A DNA stretch of 64,000 bases. Source: Caldicoprobacter guelmensis. Lineage in GTDB: Bacteria > Bacillota > Clostridia > Caldicoprobacterales > Caldicoprobacteraceae. The notes under the pieces were generated by a model. It was not told the DNA's origin. It ran no database searches and worked only from the letters and a program-made list of their open reading frames with translations. Positions 42,880 through 52,445 of the stretch are shown here, piece by piece (positions within the stretch are counted from its first letter, which is position 1; each line of letters begins with the position of its first letter). Location of the stretch: the NCBI RefSeq assembly GCF_016908415.1, contig NZ_JAFBDW010000001.1, positions 186,001-250,000 on the forward strand. The letters are read 5' to 3'. The position numbers and the translations under genes were made by a program.

Positions 42880-43590
42880 ATGATTATCATCTTGAGGAAA
42901 AGGACGTTGGTCCTGGGTTTTGCGGTGGTTGCGCTGATAGGCTTCATCCTGTATTCAGGGCACGGTGAGGCACACCATGTGTTCAATTACCTGTCAACGG
43001 GTAATCCAATATACAAAGGGGATGACTCTCAGCCACGGATAGCCTTTGAGTGTAACGTGGTGTGGGGTACCGAGTATATTCCTGCAATGCTTGATATACT
43101 CAAACAGCACAACGTAAAAATCACATTTTTTATAGGGGGACAGTGGGCCGAGCAAAATCCCGAGCTTCTAAAGAGGATGGTACAGGAAGGGCATGAGTTG
43201 GGTAACCACGGGTATAGCCACAAATATCACAGCCGGCTTAACCTGGAGCAGAATAAAGACGAAATAATAAAAGCCGAGGAAGCCATAGAAAGAGTCGTAG
43301 GGGTCAAGACGCGCCTTTTTGCTCCCCCTTACGGGGACTTTAACAAGACCACTCTGCAGGCCGCTCACTCTTTGGGGTATAAGACCATAATGTGGAGCAT
43401 TGATACCATAGACTGGCGAGGTGACGGGGTAGACAGCATTATCCGCAGGGTGTTTAAAAATCCTCATAACGGCGCCTTTATACTGATGCACCCAACCGAG
43501 GATACCATAAAGGCGCTGCCGGTTATTATAAATGGCCTTCAACAGAGAGGCTATGAGATTGTACGCGTGTCTGACTTACTGAAGGAATGA
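42880..43590 (+). CDS. ylxY: Polysaccharide deacetylase family sporulation protein, YlxY-like
   Basis: This 236-residue protein has an N-terminal membrane segment (about 8-25) and a NodB-type barrel. In active deacetylases the first motif is TFDDG; here it is AFECNVVWG (residues 55-63), so the catalytic aspartate pair is replaced. The histidines of motif 2 are present (GNHGYSHKYHS, His110 and His114), as is RLFAPPYGDFN. The change is characteristic of the YlxY subgroup linked to sporulation rather than of a random mutation. It follows pnp, as ylxY does in Bacillus, supporting the name. Whether it has any hydrolase activity is doubtful. Confidence 0.88.
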   Translation: MIIILRKRTLVLGFAVVALIGFILYSGHGEAHHVFNYLSTGNPIYKGDDSQPRIAFECNVVWGTEYIPAMLDILKQHNVKITFFIGGQWAEQNPELLKRMVQEGHELGNHGYSHKYHSRLNLEQNKDEIIKAEEAIERVVGVKTRLFAPPYGDFNKTTLQAAHSLGYKTIMWSIDTIDWRGDGVDSIIRRVFKNPHNGAFILMHPTEDTIKALPVIINGLQQRGYEIVRVSDLLKE

Positions 43591-43647
43591 GAACCCATCT
43601 TTGCTTGTTATCCTGTTTTTGACCAGCAAATTTTTAAAAACGCGATA

Positions 43648-43676
43648 TACACCAATACAGCATGTTTTGGTAAAAT
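43648..43676 (+). promoter_or_regulatory. Possible promoter for the M16 peptidase gene
   Basis: TAAAAT (43671-43676) with a preceding TGG extended -10 element has a weak TACACC -35 at 17 bases (43648-43653). It lies in the 126-base gap after ylxY. Confidence 0.4.
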
Positions 43677-43716
43677 ACTCTCTGACGTTTAAACACCAAA
43701 GAGAAAGGAGAATGTG

Positions 43717-44982
43717 ATGTATAAGAGGTATCAACTTCAAAACGGGATACGAGTTGTAACAGAAAAGATTCCATATTTTCGTTCCGTCTCCATAGGGGTA
43801 TGGTTTATGGCAGGGGCTCTTTACGAAGACCGTGATAAGAGCGGTATACCGCATTTTATAGAGCACATGCTCTTTAAAGGCACCAAAAACCGTACCGCTA
43901 AGCAGATTGCCCAGGCCATGGATGCCGTTGGAGGTCAGCTGAATGCCTTTACCGCAAAGGAATGCACCTGCTATTACAGTAACGTGATCGACGAACATCT
44001 CCCAACGGCAGTAGATGTCTTGTCGGATATGGTGATCAATTCCCTGCTCGACCCTGTTGAGATGGATAAGGAAAAAGGAGTGGTGCTTGAAGAGATACTG
44101 ATGTATGAAGACTCACCTGAGGACTTAGTACATGACCTTTTGGCTGAAGCGCTAGTGGGGACACACCCTTTGGCCAATTCCATTCTGGGTGACCAGAGGT
44201 TTATAATAGACCTTACCCGGGAACGGCTGGTTTCTTTTTTGGAAGAAAAATACTTGCCACAAAATATGGTAATATCGGTAGCCGGGAATTTCGATGAACA
44301 GCAGCTGGTTGATCTGCTAGAGAAATTCTTCGGGGACTGGAAAAGGGATTCAGGATGCGGTGTAAAGCAGTGCGGCGTCCCGCTACCCATTTATCAGTGC
44401 CGAAACCTCTTTAAATGGAAGGACATAGAACAGGTGCACATGTGTATCGGATATCCCGGCATACCGCTGGGGCAAGACGATGTATATCCTCTAATGATAT
44501 TCAACAATCTCTTTGGTGGTGGCATGAGCTCACGGCTCTTCCAGAATATAAGGGAGGATAAAGGGCTTGTGTATTCGGTTATGTCCTATCCTTCGTTTTA
44601 TACCTGTGGAGGCCTGTTCACCATATACGCCAGCATGAAACCGTCTCAGGCCAGGAAAGTGGCTGACCTAATCATGGAGGAGATAAACAGGGTCAAAAAA
44701 GAGGGCATTTCCTATGATGAGTTCAATACCGCAAAACAGCAGTTAAAAGGCAATTACATTTTAGGTCTTGAAAGCAGCAGTAGCAGGATGAACGCCATAG
44801 GTAAGTCTGAACTGCTTTTAGGAGTGGTAAGAACGCCCGAAGAGATACTGGAAAAGATCGAAAATGTTACAATGGATGATGTAATGAGGGTGTTAGAGCA
44901 GGTTTTGTCCCCCGATACCATAGCCATAGCTGTGGTTGGGCGTGAAAACGTGCTGGAAGGCATCATCCCTAAGGGCACTTAA
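43717..44982 (+). CDS. M16 family zinc peptidase (YmxG/MlpA-like)
   Basis: This is a mitochondrial-processing-peptidase-like enzyme of about 421 residues. The inverted zinc motif HxxEH is present as HFIEH at residues 46-50, with the second-half region IRVVTEKIPYFRSVSIGVWF before it and a non-catalytic C-terminal half containing GGGMSSRLFQNIREDKGLVY. GTG 43714 is a possible start, but ATG 43717 has the right spacing to AAAGGAG. The order pnp-ylxY-M16 copies Bacillus pnpA-ylxY-mlpA. The usual dipicolinate and lysine genes that follow there are missing here. Confidence 0.93.
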   Translation: MYKRYQLQNGIRVVTEKIPYFRSVSIGVWFMAGALYEDRDKSGIPHFIEHMLFKGTKNRTAKQIAQAMDAVGGQLNAFTAKECTCYYSNVIDEHLPTAVDVLSDMVINSLLDPVEMDKEKGVVLEEILMYEDSPEDLVHDLLAEALVGTHPLANSILGDQRFIIDLTRERLVSFLEEKYLPQNMVISVAGNFDEQQLVDLLEKFFGDWKRDSGCGVKQCGVPLPIYQCRNLFKWKDIEQVHMCIGYPGIPLGQDDVYPLMIFNNLFGGGMSSRLFQNIREDKGLVYSVMSYPSFYTCGGLFTIYASMKPSQARKVADLIMEEINRVKKEGISYDEFNTAKQQLKGNYILGLESSSSRMNAIGKSELLLGVVRTPEEILEKIENVTMDDVMRVLEQVLSPDTIAIAVVGRENVLEGIIPKGT

Positions 44983-45004
44983 AACCACACCTTGATTATT
45001 GAAC

Positions 45005-45033
45005 TTGCATAAAGCCGTGTAGGAGGATATAAT
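45005..45033 (+). promoter_or_regulatory. Strong sigma-A promoter for miaB-mutS-mutL
   Basis: TTGCAT (45005-45010) and TATAAT (45028-45033) are 17 bases apart, the same -35/-10 pair as the rimP promoter. A transcription start near 45040 makes the upstream in-frame ATG at 45044 unusable and supports ATG 45074 for miaB. Confidence 0.85.
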
Positions 45034-45073
45034 AATCAATGAAATGCAAAAGGGAGACACGAAGGAGGCCAAA

Positions 45074-46453
45074 ATGGCAATAAGAGAGGAACAACAGGAT
45101 TACATCGAGACCGTAAGGCAGCTTATAGGCGACAAAAGCCTTAAATACCACATAGTAACGTATGGTTGTCAGATGAACGTCCACGATTCTGAAAAACTTG
45201 CCGGCATGCTGATTGAAATGGGGTATCAAGAAACGCCCAACATTGAAGAAGCCGACCTTATACTTTTCAATACATGCTGCGTGCGCGAGCATGCTGAACA
45301 AAGGGTGTACGGCAACGTGGGTGTATTACAGCCCTACAAGCGTAAAAAGCCAAACATGGTGATTGGCGTTTGTGGATGTATGATGCAGCAAAAAGGGGCA
45401 GCTCAAGACCTCATAAAGAAATTCCCATTTGTGGACTTGGTTTTCGGTACTCACAACCTGCACCACTTCCCCAAGTTGCTGTACCAAGCGCTATCAACGG
45501 ATCATTCTGTGGTTGAGGTTTTAGACGAAGAAGGGGGAATCATAGAGGGGTTAAGGCCTCGCAGGGCCACAGGCGTGTCGGCCTATATCACCATCATGTA
45601 CGGTTGCAACAATTTCTGTACCTATTGCATCGTGCCATATGTCCGCGGTCGCGAGAGGAGCCGAAAACCCCAGGACATATTAGATGAGGCCAGAGAGCTG
45701 GCACAGCAGGGGTATAAAGAGGTTACCCTGTTGGGGCAAAACGTTAATTCTTATGGAAAAGATTTGGGCGGCCAGTACCTGTTTCCCGACCTTTTAAGGG
45801 ATGTGAATAAAATCGATGGCATTGAAAGGATCAGGTTTGTGACCTCTCATCCTAAGGACCTGTCTCAGGACCTAATAGATGCCATGGCAGAGTGCGAGAA
45901 GGTATGCGAGCACATTCACTTGCCGCTTCAGGCGGGAAGCGACCGCATACTCCGCAAAATGAACCGGCATTATACCAGAGAGGACTATCTTAGACTGGTG
46001 GACAGGCTGCGTGAGAGGATTCCCGGTATAGCCATTACCACCGATATAATAGTAGGCTTTCCAGGGGAGACTGAAGAAGACTTCCAAGATACCCTTGACA
46101 TGGTAAAAAGGGTACAGTATGACTCGGCGTTTACATTTATGTACTCCCCACGGCGGGGTACGCCGGCTGCCAGTATGCCTGATCAGGTGGATGAGGAGGT
46201 TAAAAAGGACCGCTTAACCAGATTGATAGAGCTTCAGACTGAGATAAGCAAAGCGAAGAATCAAGAGTACCTGGACAGGGTTGTGGAGGTACTGGTGGAA
46301 GGCGTCAGCAAAAACAATCCAGAAAAGCTGTCGGGTAGAACCCGTACTAATAAGTTGGTGCACTTTGAAGGAGATGAAAAGCTGACAGGGCAGCTGGTAA
46401 AGGTGAAGGTCACGCTCCCCAAAGCCTGGACACTGGATGGAGTTTTGGTGTGA
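45074..46453 (+). CDS. miaB: tRNA-2-methylthio-N6-dimethylallyladenosine synthase MiaB
   Basis: MiaB adds the methylthio group to i6A37 in tRNA, using two [4Fe-4S] clusters. The 459-residue protein has the N-terminal MTTase domain with Cys in TYGCQMNVHDSE, NTCCVREHAEQ and GVCGCM. The radical SAM motif is CNNFCTYCIVPYVRGRERSR, and a C-terminal TRAM domain follows. The longer frame starts at 45044, but AAGGAGG six bases before ATG 45074 and the promoter position decide for 45074. It works on the product of MiaA, encoded in the same cluster. Confidence 0.97.
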   Translation: MAIREEQQDYIETVRQLIGDKSLKYHIVTYGCQMNVHDSEKLAGMLIEMGYQETPNIEEADLILFNTCCVREHAEQRVYGNVGVLQPYKRKKPNMVIGVCGCMMQQKGAAQDLIKKFPFVDLVFGTHNLHHFPKLLYQALSTDHSVVEVLDEEGGIIEGLRPRRATGVSAYITIMYGCNNFCTYCIVPYVRGRERSRKPQDILDEARELAQQGYKEVTLLGQNVNSYGKDLGGQYLFPDLLRDVNKIDGIERIRFVTSHPKDLSQDLIDAMAECEKVCEHIHLPLQAGSDRILRKMNRHYTREDYLRLVDRLRERIPGIAITTDIIVGFPGETEEDFQDTLDMVKRVQYDSAFTFMYSPRRGTPAASMPDQVDEEVKKDRLTRLIELQTEISKAKNQEYLDRVVEVLVEGVSKNNPEKLSGRTRTNKLVHFEGDEKLTGQLVKVKVTLPKAWTLDGVLV

Positions 46454-46517
46454 CGTATATCCAGGGCCCGGTTGTCTTAAGAATCATTACGTGGCTGATG
46501 AGGGGGAAAGCTCTTAT

Positions 46518-49142
46518 ATGTCTGGTTTAACTCCCATGATGCAGCAATACATGAAAATAAAAGAGCAATACAAAGATGCTCTTCTTTTTTTTAGACTGGG
46601 GGACTTTTATGAGCTATTCTTTGACGATGCCATAATAGCCTCGCGGGAGCTTGAGATAGCGCTGACCGGCCGGGATTGTGGCCTTGAAGAGCGTGCGCCA
46701 ATGTGCGGCGTTCCCTATCATTCGGTTGAAGGGTACATTGCCAGGCTGATCGAAAAGGGGTACAAAATCGCCATATGCGAGCAGATGCAGGACCCTGAAG
46801 AGGCCAAAGGCCTGGTAGAACGGCAGGTGGTAAGGGTCATAACGCCGGGTACAGTGCTGGAAGACTCCATGCTGGAGGAAAAAAACAACAACTATTTGGT
46901 GTCCATATTCAAGGACGGACAAAATTTCGGGTTTTCAATAGTCGACGTATCGACCGGCGAATTCTACTTGAGCCAGGTGACAGGAGAGAATGCTCAGCCT
47001 AAATTATTGGACGAGCTGTCCAGGGTGGCTCCGCGGGAAATATTGATAAACCAAAGCGCTGAACTTGATCAGTCCCTGCTGAGCATGTTGAAAGAGAGGT
47101 GTTCCCCCTTTATCACCCTTTATCACGAGTGGGCCTACGGCTATAATTCGGCATATCAGAAGCTTATACAGCATTTTTCGGTGCACTCTCTCGAAGGGTT
47201 TGGCTGTCAGCACTTAAGCTATGGCATCTGTGCAGCGGGTGCACTGATGGAGTACTTGACCGAGACACAAAAGAACACCCTGCGGCATATAACCCGCATT
47301 AAGCCTTATTACCTTGAATCTTACATGATACTCGATGCCGCCACCAGGAGGAATTTGGAGCTGACCGAGACCATACGAGGGAAGGAGAGGAAGGGCTCGC
47401 TTCTGTGGCTTCTTGACAAGACTTGTACTGCTATGGGTGGCCGGCTTATAAGGAAGTGGATACAACAGCCTCTCATAAAAAAGGATGAGATAGAGTACCG
47501 GTTAGACGGCGTGGAAGAGCTTTATAACAACGCCGTTTTGTTGGACGACCTGTGCTCCATGTTGAAGCGTGTGTATGACCTTGAAAGGCTAATGGCGAGA
47601 ATATCTTACGGTACCGCCAATGCTCGTGACCTGCTTGCCCTCAAACAATCGGTGAAAAATTTGCCCGAAATAAAAAAGTTATTGGAACCATGTAAATCCG
47701 CTATACTCAAAGATGCATATGTAAACCTGGATACATTGGAGGACATATACAACCTGATTGAGGAGTCGATAGCTGAAGACCCGCCTCCCACCATCAAGGA
47801 AGGCAATATCATAAAAGATGGATATAACGCCCAGCTTGACCGGTATCGAAGAGCCATGCGAGAGGGTAAAGAATGGATCGCCTCCCTTGAACAAAGGGAA
47901 AGGGAAAGGACCGGTATAAAGAACTTGAGGGTGGGGTTTAACAAGGTATTTGGTTATTACATTGAAGTCACCAAGTCTTATTACGACATGGTGCCAGAAT
48001 ACTATATACGCAAGCAAACCCTGGCCAACGCCGAGCGGTATATCACCCCCGAGCTTAAAGAGATGGAAGATACCATTCTAGGGGCAGAGGAAAAAAGCAT
48101 TAAGCTGGAATACCAGATTTTTTTAAACATAAGGGAGGAGATCGCACGACACGTTGACAGGATACAGGCGACGGCTCAAATAATAGCTACGCTGGATGTT
48201 TTATGTTCCCTGGCAAAAGTGGCCATAGAGAATGACTATGTACGCCCTCAAATCACCACCGATGGCGTTATTTCCATAAAAGAAGGTCGACACCCGGTAG
48301 TGGAAAAGACCATTCCTGGCGGCATGTTTGTTCCCAATGACACATACCTTGACAAGTCGGACCGTCGGTTGATGATAATCACCGGCCCCAACATGGCCGG
48401 TAAGAGCACTTACATGAGACAAGTGGCGCTTATAGTGCTTATGGCCCAGATAGGCAGCTTTGTCCCCGCCCGTGAGGCAAAAATAGGCTTAGTGGACAGA
48501 ATATTTACCCGTATAGGCGCCTCGGATGACCTGTCTGCCGGCCAAAGCACGTTCATGGTTGAGATGAACGAGGTGGCAAATATACTCCACAATGCCACTC
48601 CCGACAGCCTGCTCATCCTAGACGAGATCGGCCGTGGAACCAGCACATTTGACGGGCTTAGCATCGCATGGGCTGTGATAGAGTACATCTGCACTCAAAA
48701 GTCGCTGGGTTGCAAGACGCTGTTTGCCACCCACTACCACGAGCTTACTGAACTGGAGGGCAAGCTGCCAGGAGTAAAAAATTACCGCATATCGGTCAAG
48801 GAGCAGGGGGATAACATCATATTTTTAAGGAAAATCGTAAGGGGTGGCTCGGATAAGAGTTTTGGGATACAGGTGGCTAAGCTGGCCGGCCTGCCTGAAC
48901 CGGTCATAGAAAGGGCCAAGGCCATACTGTCCCAGCTTGAGGAATCTGACATTGCGAGGAAAAACTCTGCTGCCACTTCCCATGTAGCTGAGAAAAAGCC
49001 CATGGGTGAGCAGCTTTCGTTTTTCATCCCAAGGCCATCCGAGATAGAAGAGGAGCTTAAAAAAATCGATGTTCTGAACATAACCCCGATGGAGGCCATG
49101 AATATTCTGTACCGCTTGGTTGAGAAAGCCAAACAGCAATAG
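46518..49142 (+). CDS. mutS: DNA mismatch repair protein MutS
   Basis: MutS recognises mismatches and loops and recruits MutL. The product is about 874 residues. It has the mismatch-reading motif FRLGDFYELFFDD near the N terminus, connector, lever and clamp regions, and the ATPase domain with Walker A TGPNMAGKSTYMRQ, the DDLSAGQSTFMVEM signature and Walker B LLILDEIGRGTSTFDG. The frame opens at 46437, overlapping miaB. ATG 46518 follows GAGGGGG and begins with MSGLTPMMQQYMKIKEQY, the conserved MutS start. mutL follows 11 bases later. Confidence 0.98.
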   Translation: MSGLTPMMQQYMKIKEQYKDALLFFRLGDFYELFFDDAIIASRELEIALTGRDCGLEERAPMCGVPYHSVEGYIARLIEKGYKIAICEQMQDPEEAKGLVERQVVRVITPGTVLEDSMLEEKNNNYLVSIFKDGQNFGFSIVDVSTGEFYLSQVTGENAQPKLLDELSRVAPREILINQSAELDQSLLSMLKERCSPFITLYHEWAYGYNSAYQKLIQHFSVHSLEGFGCQHLSYGICAAGALMEYLTETQKNTLRHITRIKPYYLESYMILDAATRRNLELTETIRGKERKGSLLWLLDKTCTAMGGRLIRKWIQQPLIKKDEIEYRLDGVEELYNNAVLLDDLCSMLKRVYDLERLMARISYGTANARDLLALKQSVKNLPEIKKLLEPCKSAILKDAYVNLDTLEDIYNLIEESIAEDPPPTIKEGNIIKDGYNAQLDRYRRAMREGKEWIASLEQRERERTGIKNLRVGFNKVFGYYIEVTKSYYDMVPEYYIRKQTLANAERYITPELKEMEDTILGAEEKSIKLEYQIFLNIREEIARHVDRIQATAQIIATLDVLCSLAKVAIENDYVRPQITTDGVISIKEGRHPVVEKTIPGGMFVPNDTYLDKSDRRLMIITGPNMAGKSTYMRQVALIVLMAQIGSFVPAREAKIGLVDRIFTRIGASDDLSAGQSTFMVEMNEVANILHNATPDSLLILDEIGRGTSTFDGLSIAWAVIEYICTQKSLGCKTLFATHYHELTELEGKLPGVKNYRISVKEQGDNIIFLRKIVRGGSDKSFGIQVAKLAGLPEPVIERAKAILSQLEESDIARKNSAATSHVAEKKPMGEQLSFFIPRPSEIEEELKKIDVLNITPMEAMNILYRLVEKAKQQ

Positions 49143-49153
49143 GAGGGGATTTT

Positions 49154-51010
49154 TTGCCTAAAATAAATATCCTGGATGAGTTCACCATAAATCAGATAGC
49201 GGCAGGCGAGGTTGTAGAAAGGCCGGCGTCGGTGGTAAAGGAGTTGGTTGAGAACTCCATAGACGCTGGCAGCTCTGCCATCACCATAGAGATAAAAGAC
49301 GGAGGTATATCATTTATAAGGGTGACCGACAACGGGGAAGGCATGGACTCAGAGGATGCTCAGCTGTGCTTTGAGCGCCACGCCACCAGTAAAATAAGGT
49401 CTAGCGATGACCTCTATGAGATACGCTCCCTGGGCTTCAGGGGTGAAGCACTGGCCAGCATAGCGGCTGTCTCGCAGGTGGAAGTTTATACACGGCAGCG
49501 TAATTCCCTGTCAGGCACCCATGTCATAAACCATGGCGGCAATATCCTATCGATCCAGGAAACAGGATGCCCCGAAGGCACCACTGTTATCGTCAGGAAT
49601 TTGTTTTACAATGCACCGGCGCGACTCAAATTCCTCAAGGCTCCTAAAACAGAGGCACTGCATATAAGTGACCTTGTGGCAAAGCTCATACTGGCCCATC
49701 CCGAGATATCTTTCCGTTATATAAACAACGGCAAGGCGGTATATCATTCCCCGGGCAATGGTGACCTTATGTCGGCCATAATATCGGTGTACGGAAGGGA
49801 AGTAAGGGGGCAGGTCATCAAAATTGAAAAAAGCGATAAAAGAAGCGGTCTATCAGTATATGGGTATCTGGGTAAACCGTCTTTGGCTAGGATGAACCGC
49901 AATTACCAGTCTTTTTTTGTGAACGGGCGCTTTGTGAAAAGCCCTTTGCTTTCAAAAAGCTTGGAGGATGCCCACCGGTCATACCTGCCGCTGCATCATT
50001 TTCCCTGGGCGGTATTACATATAAGCATACCAGCCAGCCAGGTCGATGTAAACGTGCACCCAGCAAAGACCGAAATAAGGTTCAGGCAGGAAGAAGAGGT
50101 GTACTCGCTTATATTCCGGTGGATCAAGGAAACCCTTGAAGCCAATCCGTATATACCCAACATAAAACAAGAGGCTTTTCACGGGTTGATGCATGCCGAC
50201 ATTGAAGAGCCAACACCATCTGGGCAAGAAGAATTGGATGATGACGGCGGTGATACAAATTCTGAAGGGCTAAAGCTTAAACAAGAGCAGGTATCGTTTT
50301 TGACAGGATCGCAGCAAGCCAAGCACGTATATATAGGCAGTGAGAGTTTTAAGGCGGGCGAGCAACTGGAGAAAAAATTTGACAACGAAGGTTTAGGCCA
50401 GGAATCTTATGAGCATAATATAGGTGAGCTGGTAAATTTTAAGATTGTGGGAAGGATTTTTTCAACCTACGCCATAGTAGAAAGCCAGGATACGGTATTT
50501 TTTATAGACCAGCACGCTGCCCACGAGCGGCTGATATATGAAAAGCTCAAAAAGAATATGGCTCAACGCGCTGTAGCCAGCCAGCAGCTTTTACCGCCTT
50601 TAGTACTTCAGCTTTCCCATGATGAACATCTACTACTTCAGGAAGCTCTGGAAGTTTTTAAATCTCTGGGATTCGAGCTAGAGCCTTTTGGGAAAAACAC
50701 ATGGGCTGTAAGAGGCGTACCTGCTGTGCTGAGCGGTGCGAATGTCAAGGAGATATTTTATAATGTTTTGGATCAATGGAAGGGGGAGAAGGATGCACAC
50801 CTCTCGATTGCGTTTAAACCTCATGACATAATGAAGATAGCATGCAAACACGCCGTGAAAGCCCGAGATCCCCTATCTGATAGTGAAATTGTATCCCTCA
50901 TTAAGGGCATCCAAGATAAAAAGATACCTTTGACTTGTCCCCATGGAAGGCCAATCATTGTAGCCATTACAAGATACGAGTTAGAAAAGAAGTTCAAGAG
51001 GGTGCAGTAG
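49154..51010 (+). CDS. mutL: DNA mismatch repair endonuclease MutL
   Basis: MutL couples mismatch recognition to strand incision. The 618-residue protein has the GHKL ATPase N terminus (ELVENSIDAGSSAI, DNGEGMDSEDA, GFRGEALASIA). The C-terminal endonuclease domain has the metal-binding FIDQHAAHERLIYE motif plus ACKHAVKARD and CPHGRP. This marks it as the nicking type found where MutH is absent. The start is TTG 49154 after AGGAGGGG. The linker (about 335-440) is variable and acidic. Confidence 0.98.
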   Translation: MPKINILDEFTINQIAAGEVVERPASVVKELVENSIDAGSSAITIEIKDGGISFIRVTDNGEGMDSEDAQLCFERHATSKIRSSDDLYEIRSLGFRGEALASIAAVSQVEVYTRQRNSLSGTHVINHGGNILSIQETGCPEGTTVIVRNLFYNAPARLKFLKAPKTEALHISDLVAKLILAHPEISFRYINNGKAVYHSPGNGDLMSAIISVYGREVRGQVIKIEKSDKRSGLSVYGYLGKPSLARMNRNYQSFFVNGRFVKSPLLSKSLEDAHRSYLPLHHFPWAVLHISIPASQVDVNVHPAKTEIRFRQEEEVYSLIFRWIKETLEANPYIPNIKQEAFHGLMHADIEEPTPSGQEELDDDGGDTNSEGLKLKQEQVSFLTGSQQAKHVYIGSESFKAGEQLEKKFDNEGLGQESYEHNIGELVNFKIVGRIFSTYAIVESQDTVFFIDQHAAHERLIYEKLKKNMAQRAVASQQLLPPLVLQLSHDEHLLLQEALEVFKSLGFELEPFGKNTWAVRGVPAVLSGANVKEIFYNVLDQWKGEKDAHLSIAFKPHDIMKIACKHAVKARDPLSDSEIVSLIKGIQDKKIPLTCPHGRPIIVAITRYELEKKFKRVQ

Positions 51011-51023
51011 GGGGATTTGAAAG

Positions 51024-51995
51024 ATGGATAAAAAGCCTTTGGTAGTAATAGTAGGACCAACTGCTGTAGGAAAGACCAAATTGTCAATTGACCTTGCCAA
51101 GGCCTTGAACGGCGAGATAGTATCGGCCGATTCTATGCAAATATACAGGTATATGGATATAGGTACTGCCAAGCCTACACCTGAAGAGCGACAGGGGATT
51201 CCTCACCACATGATAGATGTCATAGACCCCGACCAGGAGTTCAGCGTGGCTGAGTATCAAAGATTGGCTACCAAGGCAATAGATGATATACACCGCAGAA
51301 ACAAGTTGCCCATCGTAGTGGGAGGAACGGGCTTGTATATTAAATCCCTGTTATATCCTATGAATTTTACCGATGCATCCTATGACCCAGAGCTCAGGAA
51401 ACAGCTCCAGCATGAAGCTGAGGTCATGGGTAAAGAATACCTCCATAAAAAGCTTCAGGCTGTAGACCCCAAAACGGCGGCACGGCTTCACCCTAATGAT
51501 GTGCGCAGGGTTATCAGGGCTTTGGAAGTATATCATCTTACCGGCAAGCCCATGTCGGAATACAATCAAGAGCTAGAGAAAATGGGTTATAGATACAATG
51601 TGGCTATGATAGGGCTTACCATGGACAGGGCAAAGCTGTATGAGAGGATTAATCAGAGAGTGGACCAAATGATACAAAAAGGACTGCTCTGTGAGGTGAA
51701 GCGGCTGCTTGACAAGGGCTATACCCGAGACATGATATCCATGCAGGGTTTGGGTTACAAGGAGCTTATTGACTACTTCCAAGGGAAGATATCGCTTGAA
51801 GAAGCCATATATGTATTAAAGCGAGAGACGCGCCGGTATGCAAAGCGTCAGCTTACTTGGTTCAGAGCCCAAAAGGATATTGAATGGATAAACGTAGATG
51901 AGTTGGAATCCTACCAGGCTCTGGTAGAACAGTGCCTGGCTTATATAAAAGAAAAGTTGAACATAAATTTCCAAAATCATCTTTTAAACAGCTGA
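51024..51995 (+). CDS. miaA: tRNA dimethylallyltransferase MiaA
   Basis: MiaA transfers a dimethylallyl group from DMAPP to A37 of tRNAs reading UNN codons, making the substrate for MiaB. The 323-residue protein has the P loop VGPTAVGKTKLS, ADSMQIYRYMDIGTAKP, GGTGLYIKSLLY and the C-terminal RRYAKRQLTWFRAQKDIEW. AGGGGGATTTG precedes ATG 51024. mutL-miaA-hfq is a broadly conserved order. Confidence 0.98.
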   Translation: MDKKPLVVIVGPTAVGKTKLSIDLAKALNGEIVSADSMQIYRYMDIGTAKPTPEERQGIPHHMIDVIDPDQEFSVAEYQRLATKAIDDIHRRNKLPIVVGGTGLYIKSLLYPMNFTDASYDPELRKQLQHEAEVMGKEYLHKKLQAVDPKTAARLHPNDVRRVIRALEVYHLTGKPMSEYNQELEKMGYRYNVAMIGLTMDRAKLYERINQRVDQMIQKGLLCEVKRLLDKGYTRDMISMQGLGYKELIDYFQGKISLEEAIYVLKRETRRYAKRQLTWFRAQKDIEWINVDELESYQALVEQCLAYIKEKLNINFQNHLLNS

Positions 51996-52010
51996 AAAAT
52001 CGTATATAAT
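51983..52010 (+). promoter_or_regulatory. Probable hfq promoter
   Basis: A consensus TATAAT (52005-52010) with TTTAAA (51983-51988) 16 bases upstream overlaps the end of miaA, giving a roughly 50-base AT-rich hfq leader. Confidence 0.5.
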
Positions 52011-52065
52011 ATTAACAAAATAAGGTATAAAATTCATATTATTTTTCGAAGGGTGGTTAATTGAA

Positions 52066-52368
52066 ATGGCAAATAAGGCTACTATTCTCTTGCAAGATGC
52101 TTACTTAAACCAGCTGCGCAAAGAACGAATACCTGTCACTATTCACCTGATCAACGGATTCCAGCTCAAAGGGCTGATTAAGGGTTTTGACAATTTCATC
52201 ATCCTGTTTGAGAGCGAAGGCAAACAGATGATGATATACAAGCATGCGGTTTCGACCGTAACCCCAGCCCGACAGGTTAACTTTGCAAGCGGAAATAACA
52301 ACAGCGCGGCTAACAACGCTGGGAATACCAGCAAGGAAAAAAGTAATGCTGCTGAATCTGAAAATTAA
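52066..52368 (+). CDS. hfq: RNA chaperone Hfq with extended C-terminal tail
   Basis: Hfq is an Sm-fold hexamer that assists small RNA pairing and RNA turnover. The first 75 residues are a standard Hfq core: LLQDAYLNQLRKERIPVTIH (Sm1 side), NGFQLKGLIKGFDNFIILFE and the Sm2 motif YKHAVSTV. A further 25 or so residues, rich in Asn, Ala and Ser (SGNNNSAANNAGN and onward), form a disordered tail longer than in Bacillus Hfq, whose length is about 73. GAAGGGTGG precedes ATG 52066. Confidence 0.97.
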   Translation: MANKATILLQDAYLNQLRKERIPVTIHLINGFQLKGLIKGFDNFIILFESEGKQMMIYKHAVSTVTPARQVNFASGNNNSAANNAGNTSKEKSNAAESEN

Positions 52369-52384
52369 ATGCCTAACGAGGAGT

Positions 52385-52445
52385 CGAAATCCTTTGGCTC
52401 TGTAAGCCGTAACATAGTGTATTGGGGCTTGGCCAAAGGGTTTCG
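52385..52445 (+). ncRNA. Long stable hairpin, unclassified leader RNA upstream of ynbB
   Basis: Bases 52385-52398 pair with 52432-52445 in a 14-pair helix containing one G-U pair. An inner helix AAGCC/GGCTT (52404-52408, 52426-52430) carries a 17-base loop. No T run follows immediately, and the ynbB ribosome binding site AAAGGGGG is only about seven bases downstream. It could be a riboswitch-like or protein-binding leader, a processing site or a small repeat element; I cannot match it to a known class. Confidence 0.6.
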
